Shown here: positions 1-9,661 of the stretch, one piece after another | Position numbering within the stretch: position 1 is the stretch's first letter | Layout: each line of letters opens with the position of its first letter | NCBI RefSeq assembly: GCF_000006405.1 | Contig: NW_003203093.1 | Location: 33,340 to 53,693, forward strand | Direction: 5' to 3' | Source of the DNA: Perkinsus marinus ATCC 50983 | Lineage: Eukaryota > Perkinsozoa > Perkinsida > Perkinsidae | Length of the DNA stretch: 20,354 nt | Translations under genes and position numbers: made by a program | The notes under the pieces: generated by a model | Database searches by the model: none | What the model was told of the DNA's origin: nothing | Seen by the model: only the letters and a program-made list of their open reading frames with translations

Positions 1-28
1 TAGTATCAAAAGGGTCTTAGTGGTGCTA

Positions 29-442
29 ATGAGCCGGTCGGTCGCGAGAGAATGCCAACCTCTGGTGGAGGCTCGCATAAGCAACATCCAAGGCCTCTAC
101 GCTCTCTTCGCTGAATCGAACGAGAAGATACCCGTAATATGACTCCATATTAAATTCGGCATCGGAGCGTCTACGAGAGAGATGAGCGTTACAAGAGAAT
201 CTTGGAGGTCGCTGCAACTAGATGCTTATCATCGGTCCAGGCGGTATAGAGAGTGATGGATATTATTCATATTCATTGTACAGCACTGTTGATAATCTGG
301 AACGAATGATTTTCCATCTGATGATCAGAACCGCTGTAGAGGCTTCTTGAGTTCTCCACCAACCTCTTCAGTGAGGCAGCTGCAACTATTACGCCACATA
401 CTCCTCATCCCTGAAGGGGGCCAATCTACTAAAAAGCACTAG
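29..442 (+). CDS. Possible small 3-exon gene, product unrecognised
   Basis: Three open segments join in phase 0: 29-133 (ATG start, ends ...NEKIP before donor gtaata), 178-243 (RDERYKRILEVAATR...SSVQA before gtatag) and 329-442 (NRCRGFL...PEGGQSTKKH, stop TAG at 440-442). Together they give 94 codons. The first segment is helical and charged (MSRSVARECQPLVEARISNI). The acceptors are ordinary (ctacgag, gatgatcag). I recognise no domain. The opposite strand is also open at 26-217 (63 codons), so strand choice is not secure. A further plus-strand open stretch (about 441-570, ending LQREYRMPDFLV) may be an alternative 3' exon, but I could not join it in phase. The existence of a gene here is inferred only from open frames and splice-like sites. 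Confidence 0.3.
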
Positions 443-1330
443 ACAGCAAAGGTTTCCTCCTTCGTTACCATGCAAAGCGCAGAGCTGACTCGTGCAATGA
501 TCCTATTGGGATATTGGAGAAACCCCCGTTGCAACGAGAGTATCGAATGCCAGATTTCCTAGTATGAAGATCGATTTGGGAATTACCAAAGATACACTAG
601 CACACTACTTTAAAAACGAAGTATGGGTTTGTTGGAATGATGCGTCTCGCGAATCGTGAGTCACGATAGTCGTTCGAAGTGTTTCACTTTCGCCAGACTT
701 TCACTCGCGATCGCTGGACAATCAAGAGTTCACGAGAAGTAGGACGCGCACAAGGGTATTTGTTCCTTAGCAGTTCTCGTGATAGTCTCGCCAAATTCAT
801 CTGATTGACTCATATTGGCAACCCAAATGCCCGCCTTCTGCGACCTTAGTATGCTTACTAAGCATTATGGTATCCCTTATAGTAAGAGATGGATTCTGCA
901 CTGATTCAGACTCTGAAGGCGAGCTACCTTAGGTCAGGGAACTTCCGTCACGGAAGGCGGCAAAGCTGCATCTCGAGTCATGTATAGTATCATACTATAC
1001 AGCAAAGTTTCAGCAGCTCTGCTCAGCTGATCATTCATTCAATCCATTCAATACTTTCGGGCCGAGTGTTTCCTCGAAAACTCTTTCGGGGCCTCGATCA
1101 ATCCATCGAACGCAACATGAGAGGGATTATCTAGATACCAATTCGGATCCACTGCAGCAAGATGTTCAGCCGATAGGAGCAATGGTAGTTGATAAAGTAC
1201 ACCACTTTACACTAGGCAACATCATCATAAACACTTCCTCTCCAGAGAGACACTGAGGGAGCATATCTCAAGCAACTCGATGCTGCATATGATAAGTATA
1301 AGCATGCAATAGCGCGTCGATCAGGGGGTC
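443..1330. other. No secure gene; coding-like plus-strand fragments and inverted repeats
   Basis: Several short plus-strand open runs look coding-like. One at about 572-658 begins MKIDLGITKDTLAHYF and could splice over a 41-bp gtgagt...cgccag intron starting at 658. Another at 700-792 contains TFTRDRWTIKSSREVGRAQG. None forms a convincing chain with in-phase partners. From 653 to 1001 the sequence is dense in perfect short inverted repeats (separate entry). From 1010 to 1330 I see only low-complexity tcattcattcaatccattcaa and no recognisable gene. The minus-strand gene ends at 1331. Confidence 0.4.
653..1001. repeat. Cluster of perfect inverted repeats with one-base centres
   Basis: Five perfect inverted repeats each have a single central base: ATCGTGA-G-TCACGAT (653-667), ATGCTTA-C-TAAGCAT (851-865), TTCAGA-C-TCTGAA (905-917), CTTCCGT-C-ACGGAAG (942-956) and a 10-bp-arm palindrome TGTATAGTAT-C (981-1001). 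A shorter one is ACCT-T-AGGT (926-934). A looped pair TCACGAGAA (730-738) / TTCTCGTGA (774-782) lies between them. Four of the five centres are C. Function unknown. Confidence 0.7.
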
Positions 1331-4300
1331 TCAGTTGTTCCCGAGCCAACCCCCAAACCACGAACCGCCATAATAGTGTTTTGAATCAGGCTCTTTCCCT
1401 TTCGACGAACCTTCCGTCGCTTCCTTCGCTGCTTCTTCTGACGGGTGATCTTCACCAGTATGTAGTGTAACAACTCCTGCAAATTTCTCGTGCATGCCCA
1501 AAGCCTGAGATATCCCATCTTGCCAAACCAACACATCATAGGCCACTTACTCTAGTGTATCCAAAGCTCATCGCCGCCTGATTGAAGAACTGCATTTGAG
1601 CATTCGAATTCTGCTTCGTGGGATCGCCGTACTCGTCCAAGTATGCATTATCATCATCACCACCCGACAAAGAGTCATCAAAAGAGTCTCGGTGCATCAC
1701 TGAGTTGCTTCCATCACTGCAACGATCAGGACTCTCACTCTGAAAACCACAACTGACACCCTAGCGCCGTTTCCAGTCGACTCACCAGCCACCGACCAAC
1801 CGCGTCCTTCGCTCCTTCCTCAGTCTCAATGTACTCTGGGCTCATCGGGCTCGCATCTAGAGTACAGCATTAGAATATATATTTGGTCTCTCCAGCTGAC
1901 CTCAGGAGTTCCCAAAGTTACGTTATGAAATTCATACGCGACTTGGGGTAGAAGTATATAAAAAAACCAACAAGAATTTCCGTCACCAACACAGCTAACC
2001 GCGCATATTTTCCTACACCGGTAGGCTATGTCCGCGACCAGTCGTTACCTCCACTATCTTTCCTCCTGCGCATTGACGATCCCGTCCTATCTCTGAGGGG
2101 TAAGTCCGACAGAGGAACCCACTGCCGATCGTATGGTGGTAGTGTCAGCGATGGCTCCACCTTGGCAGCGTCGAGCTCAGGAATCGAACGGGGATTGTCA
2201 CTGAACCACAACCTTTCCGAATAACTACTCATTCCATCTCACGAGAACAAGACGGGTTATAGCCACCGATTCAGATTCACATCTACGAATACGGACAAAA
2301 ATTCACACACATAATCGTTGAAAGATGCCCCGAACGATTATGCAACTAACTGTCCACTACCCGCCCTCATTTTCCTTATCGCTCCCCCGAGAGTTTTCCG
2401 AATCGTGCTCGATTGAAGTCACGGTTGGCGCTGAGCTTTCACTTTCTAAATGCGGTAGTTCGATCTGAAGAGCCTGGAAGAGGATCACTCAGCACCACTT
2501 GCAATCTTGCTTTTCCTCAACGCTCCTCACCTCCTTGGCCCTCTCCACTCCGCCTTCAGGGGACTCTTGGCCGAGTACTGACGATCGGAATAAATCACAC
2601 ACTCTAAAACGTTCTTCATATCCCACTCACATGCATGGCTCTCAGCAAGACTTCGCCGCCGTATTCCAGACCCGATCGAGTCCGTCGACACACCTGTCAA
2701 ATTTCTCTCGAGCAATTTCGTGGCGCGTGACGCTTGCTTCGCCACCTCTCTCACTGTATTCCCTCATCGCCGCCTGTCTGCTAGCCACTGCTGCTGATAC
2801 CGTTCCTTCCGGTATCGTCTTCGCCGCCTCAATGATCGCCTCATGGTGCTCCTCTAACACACAACTACAAGATGCACCGAAAAACGAAAATTTCTCAAAT
2901 CCCATGAAAGGATTCCTATCCGATTTTTTTCAAGAAACGAATTCAGAAATTTTTCAAAATTTTTTCCCGAAATTCAAAACTTTTTTGACAGAGCTGAAAA
3001 TACAGTACAAAAACATCGTAAATAATGAGGAAATGTTTACCTTCTAGTTTTTGCTTGTCTTGATTCCGAGATGATGACGATCCATCGTTCGCCGAAGACA
3101 TTATAAGTTCCTTCAGAGTGTCTTCAGCAATCACTAGCCCCTAGAGAAAAACACACATCGACAATATGAGCTCACTTGCAATCAGCATTGGAATATATGT
3201 GTTTGCTTTCCTCAACTGGGCCGAGGATTTTCCTCACTAATTGTAGAAGTTTATATTGAAATTAAGGTAGAACTATGCAGAAAACAATTCGAGAATTCCT
3301 CACAATTTTCATATTATCACCAACACATCTATGCTTAGTTGAAGTTTCAGCTCAAAACTCTCATTCGTTAACGAGAAACGCAGATTTTTCGAACTTGCCT
3401 AAGAAAAAAATACGCTCCTTAGTGGAACATGTGCATATTTTCCCCCAGCGCCCACCTGAATTCCCGCTTCTTCCAGTGTTCTCAATAATGCGTTCTGCAT
3501 CGCAGAATTCAACCCTCGGACCAACGAGACAGTCGCATACGCCTTCTGTTTTCGAGCCCATGTAACCTGATAATCATCCACTTGCAATCTTGCATTTCCT
3601 CAACGCGACCTTACTTGTTGAGTGGTAACAGCAATGACTCCTGGCACCATTAGGATGGCCTGCTTGGCGCTAAGACAGAGCTCTTCACTGTACGAGCCCA
3701 TGAGGAGTATAACAGCTGTGCTTCCTGGACGAGGGAAAAACGACATGTGCCGGGATCGAACCTGGGTCCTTACGCATTGCCCCCGTAGTTGCCTTGAACG
3801 CTGACTGACTGGTGTACGTATACGAGTTGCCACTGAATGAGAAAGCATGCCAACTCCGATACAAAATTCAGCCATAGTGCTAACAGTGATCTCGTGTGAA
3901 GTCAGAAATCTTCATAGTGCGCGACCCAAAGATTCCTCAAGATACGCATCCCTCCCTACCTGCTGGCATCATATTGGCGATAGGCCCCATAAACAGCTGA
4001 GACTGGCTCGCGCGATCTGACGTTCGCCGGAGCAAATCCGCAGGTAGATGACGATGAGGAGCTCACGTCCGCTCCAGAGGGGTATCGACGAACTCGAGAA
4101 GCAACCTAGGAAGTGAGAAAAAGATGGTATGAAAATAATAATAAAAAAACCATTCTCTCCATAATGCTTACCCCGCCGCCTCTAGGTGTGGGATAATGTA
4201 CTGATTCTGAATGGTAGGTGTTGCAATTCACAGGTGTGGCTCCTGGCAAACCGTAGGAACGAGGAGTAACGACAACACGATCGTTGATCTGAGAAAACAC

Positions 4301-5472
4301 CAAAAATCGGTATGAGTGCGTGTCAATGTGATATGCAAATGTGTGTTATTTTCCGAGATTAATATAACATCGCATAAACAATGTAAACATTGCTATGAAC
4401 ATGTGATGTGATAAAAGTAACCTTTCGAGACTATGATAGCGACAAGTTGTTCACTATCATTAATCCCGGAATAGAAAACGCACATTCTTCACATTTGCAT
4501 AGTATCAAATTGACCCGTACTGTAGACATGGAAATACAAACATCCACTCTGCTGCAATTTCTCAAGAAAATATAAAGTCAGATCGTCTGTGGTGAATACA
4601 CAAGACGAAACTCCGCGAGAACAACGGGAAATATAAAGTGAATAACGGGAGCACTGGAAAGCCCTCCGCCAGTGTTGGTTGATGTTCAAATGCAATTTCA
4701 ACCGTTAACCTACTACCACGTGAATTAGTTTTTCGTTCAATTTTTTTTCCGAAAAATTTCCGAAATTTAATAAAAAAAGTATAATGATATTCTAGATCCA
4801 ACCAGCGTGGCATGCTGTGAAGGAATACAACGCATGTGTTCACTTGGTGGAATACAGAAAGATAAAAGAGGCGAAAAATGCATCTCGTGAGATCCGAACC
4901 AGACACCATCCGGACGATAAACCTACTCCTTGACCACTTGGAAGATATCCATCCTGTTGATAATGACGTAATGATTGTTGCGGCACAGCCCCTCCGCCTC
5001 CTCCTATAATGGGATTGGGTGGAGGCATCATCATCCCTTCACTCTGCATTCTATACACCGACTGCTGCTGTGGGTGCTGATAATGATTCGGCTGCTGATG
5101 CACACGAGGAGCACTGGCATATCTGAAAAAGATGCAACTATTCTTAGCGGAGCGAAGCAGAATAGAAATTATCACCCATATTGTGATGATGATGACGATG
5201 GCGAGGGTCGTGTATACGTTACTCTTGAAGGAGCTTGTACCTACGATAAAAAGTGAATATGTAAAAAGCGCACGCCACGGTGATCGATTATGAATGGATC
5301 AAACACATGCATTAATATTTCAAAACATCTGTGACGAGAGGCATCTTACTTCGGGTTGACGAGTTTCGTGGCGCGCGGGAAAATACTGCCACTGTGGGGG
5401 CGGACAAATCCGTCCATCATTTTCGTGCTGTCCCCGAGAGAACCCCATCGGATTCAGACCGGACGGATTCAT
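1331..5472 (-). CDS. 13-exon gene, ARMC1/HMA-like domain protein (569 aa)
   Basis: Exons in coding order: 5472-5350, 5240-5176, 5122-4927, 4288-4172, 4105-3960, 3720-3615, 3566-3456, 3140-3041, 2853-2694, 2200-2049, 1856-1786, 1739-1551, 1504-1331. They total 1,710 nt. Each junction is GT-AG and in phase. The start is the first ATG after an in-frame TGA, and the stop is TGA at 1333-1331. Residues about 63-130 are Q/P/M/G-rich (QHPQQQSVYRMQSEG, IIGGGGG). Residues about 216-290 alternate strand and helix (AVILLMGSYSEELCLSAKQ, MVPGVIAVTTQQ, NALLRTLEEAGIQ). This resembles the HMA-like module of ARMC1, without a CXXC metal site. The tail is acidic and ends GGSWFGGWLGNN, recalling the aromatic C-terminus of ARMC1. 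The gene model is strong and the family assignment moderate. No armadillo repeats are visible. Localisation is unknown, but ARMC1 in animals is linked to mitochondria. Exons 1 and 9 contain a genome-repeated motif (see findings). Confidence 0.75.
1867..2018 (+). repeat. Repeat family B copy in intron 10 of the ARMC1-like gene
   Basis: It carries the family B landmarks: an AATATAT start, tctccagctgacctcagg, aagtatataaaaaaacc, and the end ccaacac...gcatattttcc. It nearly fills the 192-bp intron 1857-2048. It lies antisense to the gene. Confidence 0.65.
2495..2523 (+). repeat. Short repeat C, copy 1
   Basis: CCACTTGCAATCTTGC followed by TTTTCCTCAACGC. It differs by one base from copy 2 at 3579. 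It lies in intron 9 (2201-2693) of the minus-strand gene. Confidence 0.7.
3183..3445 (+). repeat. Repeat family B, long variant, in intron 7
   Basis: It starts with cagcattggaatatatg, has ttcctcactaattgtagaag and atattatcaccaacacat, then a segment of about 77 bp, and ends acatgtgcatattttcc. It fills most of intron 3141-3455 of the ARMC1-like gene, antisense to it. Other copies lack the 77-bp segment, so this is either a longer subfamily or an insertion. Confidence 0.65.
3345..3421 (+). repeat. 77-bp segment shared with 13082-13159
   Basis: From tttcagctcaaaactc to aaatacgctcctta this matches 13082-13159 with only a few differences (for example ctc/ctt, ttcgaacttg/tttgaatttt), roughly 95% by eye. 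It is non-coding in both places. Confidence 0.8.
3579..3606 (+). repeat. Short repeat C, copy 2, fills a 48-bp intron
   Basis: CACTTGCAATCTTGC plus ATTTCCTCAACGC occupies 28 of the 48 bp of intron 6 (3567-3614) of the ARMC1-like gene. On the gene's strand it reads cgttgaggaaatgcaagatt, just after the donor gtaaggtcg. Confidence 0.75.
3746..3815 (-). other. tRNA-like fragment (B box) in intron 5
   Basis: On the minus strand there is a T-arm-like run, ccaGGTTCGATCCCggcac, preceded by an anticodon-arm-like piece (ggggcaatgcgtaagg). No matching 5' tRNA half or closed acceptor stem is visible, so this is a tRNA-derived SINE remnant or a dead tRNA rather than a gene. It lies in intron 3721-3959 of the ARMC1-like gene, about 25 bp upstream of the 3' splice site and in the gene's sense. 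Confidence 0.5.
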
Positions 5473-5690
5473 CAGACCGAGGTGGGACGGTGGCCGCAGG
5501 GAAACGGATCAACGCCAAACTGAAACACAGTAGCAGAGAGAATCATCCAGAAACCCATAATGTTCCCGGGGAGAGCTCATTTTGAATTTTCCACATTTTT
5601 CAATCACTTTCCCATGTAGATGTCATCACATTAGTAACATTTTCCCCATTGCTATCAAAACGTTATTTCGCCAAACTAAATGGGTCGCTG
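5473..5690. other. Upstream region of the ARMC1-like gene
   Basis: This is the 5' flank of the minus-strand gene starting at 5472. The plus strand stays open at 5331-5585 (84 codons), but that frame mirrors exon 1 and I regard it as a shadow. No TATA box or other clear promoter motif was recognised. Confidence 0.4.
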
Positions 5691-5770
5691 GGCAGTAAAT
5701 TCCCGGGTCCACTCCTGCACCCTGCACCACTAAAGATCCCGGGTTCGATTCCCGGCAACGGCAATTCTCA
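5690..5770 (+). other. tRNA-like SINE remnant
   Basis: It contains a good B box and T-arm, cccGGGTTCGATTCCCggc, preceded by repeated ctgcaccctgcacc. T-stem pairing (CCGGG/CCCGG) is perfect. I cannot close an acceptor stem or find a D-arm, so a functional tRNA is unlikely. A tRNA-derived SINE head is the best reading. Confidence 0.5.
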
Positions 5771-5930
5771 TACTAAACTCGATACCATCATCATCAACAA
5801 CATTAATCACATCAACGCCACGGCGGCGGTCCATCTCGAGGCCTGCATGCAGACCCCGCTCTCACATTACGCGTCACCGCGCCACGAAATTCCTCCTTCC
5901 GAGGAGGCAAACATCTCCGTAAAGGCAAAT

Positions 5931-5966
5931 CTTGCAATCTTGCTCGTCCTTGCTTTTCCTCAACGC
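5931..5966 (+). repeat. Short repeat C, copy 3
   Basis: CTTGCAATCTTGC, then a small insertion (tcgtccttgc), then TTTTCCTCAACGC. Confidence 0.6.
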
Positions 5967-5984
5967 CCCACGGTCTCAGAAATA

Positions 5985-6176
5985 AGCTGCTGCTCTCAAG
6001 TTCAGCCTCAACAATTTCGTGGCGCGCGACATTTTCCACCATCAATTTCTCGATAACATTAACGCGTTTCTCGATCCTTCCTATACTCTCGTCCAACCAT
6101 CTCCAAGAGATCCTCTGGGCCCTTCGGACCAGACTTGCGACACCTCCATGACGAGTCTTCCCTTTCCTGCGTTCTG
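5985..6176 (-). CDS. Weak exon candidate with coiled-coil character
   Basis: The minus strand is open for 149 codons (6261-5812). The most protein-like part follows an acceptor-like gatttcgtcag at 6177-6187 and reads RIEKRVNVIEKLMVEN, with heptad-like spacing and many charges. It runs into ARHEIVEAELESSS over motif E (6013-6030). No phase-compatible partner exon was found and no family is recognised. It may be an exon of a gene upstream of the ARMC1-like gene or chance openness in repeat DNA. Confidence 0.2.
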
Positions 6177-6419
6177 CTGACGAAATCGGTGCTAGTAGCA
6201 TTTCAAAGAAAAACTGACCAAATTTTACCGCGCGCCACAAAAATATCCCAGGACCAAACAATTTTTCGGAAAATTACTACAAAAACACATGACCATCAAA
6301 TGAATTTCCCCAATTCCGATTTATCGATCACCAGGGCGCGCGAAACTGCAGCTGAGATCATCATCGCCGAGCACGACGACGCCCAAAGAGGCGGTAGTGT
6401 TGGAGGCATACCAACTGCA

Positions 6420-6485
6420 AATTCGTATTCAGGATGGATCTACCACGGCAGGTCCCGGGTACGATTCCTGGTATCGGCATTTCAC
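6420..6485 (+). other. tRNA-like SINE remnant
   Basis: It has ggcaggtccCGGGTACGATTCCTGg, a B-box-like T-arm with one changed base in the conserved GGTTCGA, followed by tatcggcatttcaccc. It resembles the unit at 5690-5770. It has no complete cloverleaf. Confidence 0.4.
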
Positions 6486-6633
6486 CCGAGGCCCAATATA
6501 AGGGTACTTCGGACTCCCTCCCGGCAAGCCCTGCATAATGCTTGGATCGTCAAACGGTGAGCTCGGCCCAGTTAAAGGATTTGGATACCTTCACACCAGC
6601 GGATCCCCTCACCGTCACGCGCCACGAAATTAC

Positions 6634-6820
6634 CATCCACCCCCTGGCAGTCCCAACAGCATCGCTCTCTTCATCGCCTGGCAACAAGTCGCTTCGAATA
6701 ACATTGCGCACAGCGAAGATTTCCAAAGATACGTCCACCTCTGATTCCGCCAGATGCGCATATCTTGCCATTCTCTCAGCCATTCCTGCCAACTCGACTG
6801 GAGAGGCTCCCTTGGGTATC
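6634..6820 (-). CDS. Weak exon candidate, product unrecognised
   Basis: Minus-strand open segment between acceptor ggtcactttag (gene-sense, just above 6820) and donor gtaattt (6633-6628). The translation begins RIPKGASPVELAGMAER and includes SEVDVSLEIFAVRNVI and LLPGDEESDAVG. It is acidic, helical and free of stops. The same frame has an upstream ATG at 6846. The intron would begin exactly with motif E (aatttcgtggcgcgtgac). It cannot be joined in phase to the candidate at 5985-6176. The family is unknown. Confidence 0.25.
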
Positions 6821-6840
6821 CTAAAGTGACCATAAACCAA

Positions 6841-6884
6841 CCTCATCCGTATCTTACGCGGTCAACCTCAAGATACGCCTACCT
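6841..6884 (+). repeat. Hairpin repeat D, copy 1
   Basis: cctcatccGTATCTT, then a spacer with cggtcaacctc, then AAGATACgcc. The 7-bp arms GTATCTT/AAGATAC are perfect. Copies 2 and 3 are at 8873 and 14828. Confidence 0.6.
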
Positions 6885-7121
6885 TTCATGATCCCCTCTC
6901 CCCTCAGCCTCATTATGCCTAAACCTATGCAGCTTATAGTACCTTCAATTACTTATCAATTCCACAGTATACCCGTTATAATGCACATCGTGAAACACTT
7001 CGCTCCGCTGTGCTGGACACAAGCATCAAATGTATGGCTTTTAAGTCTGATGTCTATTAGCTTCACCGACTGGCATGAAACTCCGTTCAACATTTTCTTA
7101 CTACCTGTCCCCCTGAGTCTG

Positions 7122-7122
7122 T

Positions 7123-7158
<36 letters not shown>

Positions 7159-7159
7159 C

Positions 7160-7203
<44 letters not shown>
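7122..7203 (+). repeat. (TGA)n/(ATG)n microsatellite
   Basis: About 27 trinucleotide units with one interruption (acg near 7158). The plus frame gives poly-Met and the minus frame poly-Ser. I treat both as artefacts of the repeat, not genes. Confidence 0.95.
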
Positions 7204-7465
7204 GTGTGTATGGGCATTCAGGTTATTTGAAGCATTTATGGTATTAGGTGAAGAACTGATAACAATCCTAACCCGACACACCGAGAGCTTTTTCCTACAC
7301 CAAGAAAACGGCGCATACTTTCATAACAGCATAGCATAGTATTTGATTATCAATAAAAATATATTTATATATAGATATTAATAACCCTTTAGTGTTACTA
7401 GATAATATCAACTGTACTCTATTACTAACGTATTATATTATGACCTTCGTTTAGCCACGTTACAT

Positions 7466-7593
7466 CGGAGTTTCACCCTAGTGATATGAAAAACACTAGT
7501 GAAAAATATATTTCACGACTACTACTGCATATAACCGCGAGTATCGCGTTTTTCACCCCGTTTTACGCCACTTCACGTGAAACTATGAAATCC
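7466..7593 (+). mobile_element. MITE family A copy 1
   Basis: cGGAGTTTCACCCTAGTGATATG start, the CCGCGAGTATCGCG core and TTTTACGCCACTTCACGT follow in the family order. The right end is degraded (gtgaaactatgaaatcc). Confidence 0.75.
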
Positions 7594-7974
7594 CACAAAT
7601 ATATAATAATACAACATATAAATAGATATGAATAGGGTATAATGATTCCATTACGGGGTATACTGTAAACCCCCAGAGATATATTTCCCAGAAACACGCG
7701 CCAAAAAAATCACATTTTCCTCGGGAAAAACGACTGACAGTTGCATGAATCATGAATAGTTTCATGAGAGACGGAATGTCAAAAATCAAAGTCATAATCA
7801 TAGATAACGGTACAGAGTAAAATGCCGATGACCAGAAAAGATCCAACGACCTACCGATAGACATCACTACACTCTACCGCTACACCAAAAGTATTAGTTA
7901 AAATGCAAACTAAAAATCAATCCCAGAAATCTGTTCAACACGAGTAATCAATTCGCCTTGTTTTATTAAATATC

Positions 7975-8113
7975 GAAATGTATACTTTTCTGCTTTCCTC
8001 GGCTGAGCTCAAGAGCTTCCAAACGCTACGCTATTGGTAAAAGTGTACAAAAAACCCAACTAGGATTCCCTCATTGTCACCAACACACGCGTAGTTGACC
8101 ATGTGCAAATATT
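7975..8113 (+). repeat. Repeat family B copy
   Basis: gctttcctcggctgagctca, aagtgtacaaaaaaccc, tcattgtcaccaacacacg and gttgaccatgtgcaaatatt occur in the family order. Confidence 0.7.
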
Positions 8114-8223
8114 CGAATGAACTGTAAAACCTCAACCGTTTTTCGAATTCATTCAGTTTATTATGTAAGTTCAAGAACGAAATACTGTAAGCTCATCAGA
8201 ATCGGAAAATTTGTCTATGGTCT

Positions 8224-8369
8224 GCAACATGTGTTGGTAACAATTTGAAAATTCTGCTAAAATTTCGGGAAATTATTTCGTTCCTATACACGTCGACCTC
8301 AGGTGCATATAAACTTCTATAATTAGTGAGGAAACTCCTGAGCTCAGCTGAGGAAAGCGAACAACACTG
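8224..8369 (-). repeat. Repeat family B copy, reversed
   Basis: Begins acatgtgttggtaac and ends ctgagctcagctgaggaaag followed by caacactg, the reverse complement of the family start CAGTGTTG. Confidence 0.7.
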
Positions 8370-8660
8370 CTTTACACAAATGCGAATAACAATCACAAAT
8401 ACATACAAACAGTATTTTATACTACCACATCGATTCTGTTACTAACGACTCGCACTTGCATGCAATGAAAATGGCGAAAATTGGGTAAATTACTAAATCC
8501 AAAGAATAACGACAAAATCCAAATTGTGAAAAAATTGTAAATTTAAGGAAAAGTTCTCGAAAAAGTGTAGAAACGATATTCAAATTGAATAATTCAATTT
8601 CAGAGTTGGTTTTCATAAAAATTTCATAAATGCATTTTTATGAATTTATATTTACTACAG

Positions 8661-8789
8661 TGGGCTTTTACCCTAGTGATATAGAAAACACTAGTGAATA
8701 ATATGTTTCAAGACTACTACTGCATATCACCGCGAATATCGCGTTTTTCACCTAGTTTTACGCCACTTCACGTAAAACGTGGAACTCCA
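8661..8789 (+). mobile_element. MITE family A copy 2
   Basis: TGGGCTTTTACCCTAGTGAT start, CCGCGAATATCGCG core, ACGCCACTTCACGTAAAAC, end GGAACTCCA. Near full length (129 bp). Confidence 0.8.
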
Positions 8790-8872
8790 ATGAACGTGTC
8801 CTGAGAAATGCTGTTATTCGCCTTACTCTCCTCTTGCCCTTTCTCATCTGTATCGATTAGGCTAATGTTGGG

Positions 8873-8910
8873 CCTCATCTGTATCTTCCATAGTCAACCT
8901 CAAGATACGC
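8873..8910 (+). repeat. Hairpin repeat D, copy 2
   Basis: cctcatctGTATCTTccatagtcaacctcAAGATAC, matching copy 1 apart from a few bases. Confidence 0.6.
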
Positions 8911-9031
8911 TGGGGGGAACACTGGGTGAATAGAAATCCCAGTAACAACACGTATAAACTACATGCTGTAAAAAGAGCAAACATACGACAACTTTCATAT
9001 AAACTTTCCGAGGCAGTGCGGAGGGAAAATA

Positions 9032-9180
9032 TGCACACATTTGTCGGCGAAATTAGAAATTTTCGAGAATTTTCTTGGGAAAAATTATCACTTGTTTCTG
9101 TACATTTCTACCCGGTTTTAATATAAACTTCTGTATTTTATAAAAAAACTGCCGAGCTCAGCTGAGGAGAGCAAACATGT
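9032..9180 (-). repeat. Repeat family B copy, reversed
   Basis: Contains tgtacatttctacccggttt and gccgagctcagctgaggaga, then gcaaacatgta, the reverse of the family head. Confidence 0.6.
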
Positions 9181-9206
9181 ATTATAAAACTGGTCCGAGG
9201 CAATCT

Positions 9207-9472
9207 ACTGCTACCGATGTGGTAGATGTGCATCGTAATCACCAATGGCGCTCGCCACAGTACTTTCACTTCGTCCTCTGTTAATGAAACGACTCTGCAT
9301 GAAACGGCTGGCCCCCGCTGAGCCCAGATGTGTAGGAGTGAGGATGATTAAGATTATCTTTGCTCTAGCTCAGCTATTATCTCTGCTCTACGAGAGGTAT
9401 ATTAGTTCGCAGTATAAGACATGTCATGATGATTTGTTGCACTCGCATGACTCGGTGTGTCATGCTTTATGA
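9207..9472 (+). CDS. Weak candidate for 5' exon(s) of the membrane-protein gene
   Basis: An ATG at 9245 opens 75 codons (MALATVLSLRPLLMKR..., with IIFALAQLLSLLYERYI). A second frame just upstream reads TGPRQSTATDVVDVHRNHQW. A further open run follows at 9476-9660. The position fits the missing N-terminus of the gene whose first secure exon is 10160, but I found no in-phase junction to it. The hydrophobic run could be a membrane segment. Confidence 0.2.
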
Positions 9473-9661
9473 TAATTGTACTTTCCGAAAAAGATTATCT
9501 CTCTTTACTACGCCACTTACCTGGTTGTGTTATCCGACATGAGGACCCCTTCTACGACTGGGCATAGGAAACAACACCTTTTACTATTGAAGACTGTCTT
9601 AGGAGTCGTCGTTAAACTCAACTATAAGGGACGAACTAATAGTTTTCCTTTCGAGTGGGAT

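Larger units (their letters stand above)
7204..9200. other. Intergenic region dominated by repeats A and B
   Basis: AT-rich sequence. Apart from the listed repeats I see no exon-like segment flanked by splice sites. Open frames here (for example minus 7583-7867 and 8196-8616) overlap repeat copies or have no coding character. Confidence 0.55.

Noticed and set aside
26-217. 63-codon minus frame (NMESYYGYLLVRFSEESV)
   Set aside because: It looks protein-like, but the plus strand over the same bases gives an ATG-initiated exon with a good gtaata donor and an in-phase follower. Kept only as an alternative to the plus-strand gene.
2499-3047. 182-codon plus frame across 2499-3047
   Set aside because: Longest open frame in the window, but it covers minus exon 9, an intron and AT-rich repeat-like sequence, and its translation changes composition abruptly. 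Judged a shadow.
3746-3815. Functional tRNA gene on the minus strand
   Set aside because: The B box is good, but I could not fold a D-arm or acceptor stem around it. Called a remnant only.
5331-5585. 84-codon plus frame opposite exon 1 of the ARMC1-like gene
   Set aside because: Antisense shadow. The minus strand joins in phase through all 13 exons, while this frame has no partners.
5649-6056. 135-codon plus frame containing the tRNA-like unit
   Set aside because: The translated T-arm (KIPGSIPGNGNS) is a typical by-product of tRNA-derived SINEs. It has no splice context and no domain.
6888-7281. 119-codon plus frame with poly-Met and 64-codon minus frame with poly-Ser
   Set aside because: Both are produced by the (TGA)n microsatellite at 7122-7203. 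The flanks have no coding character.
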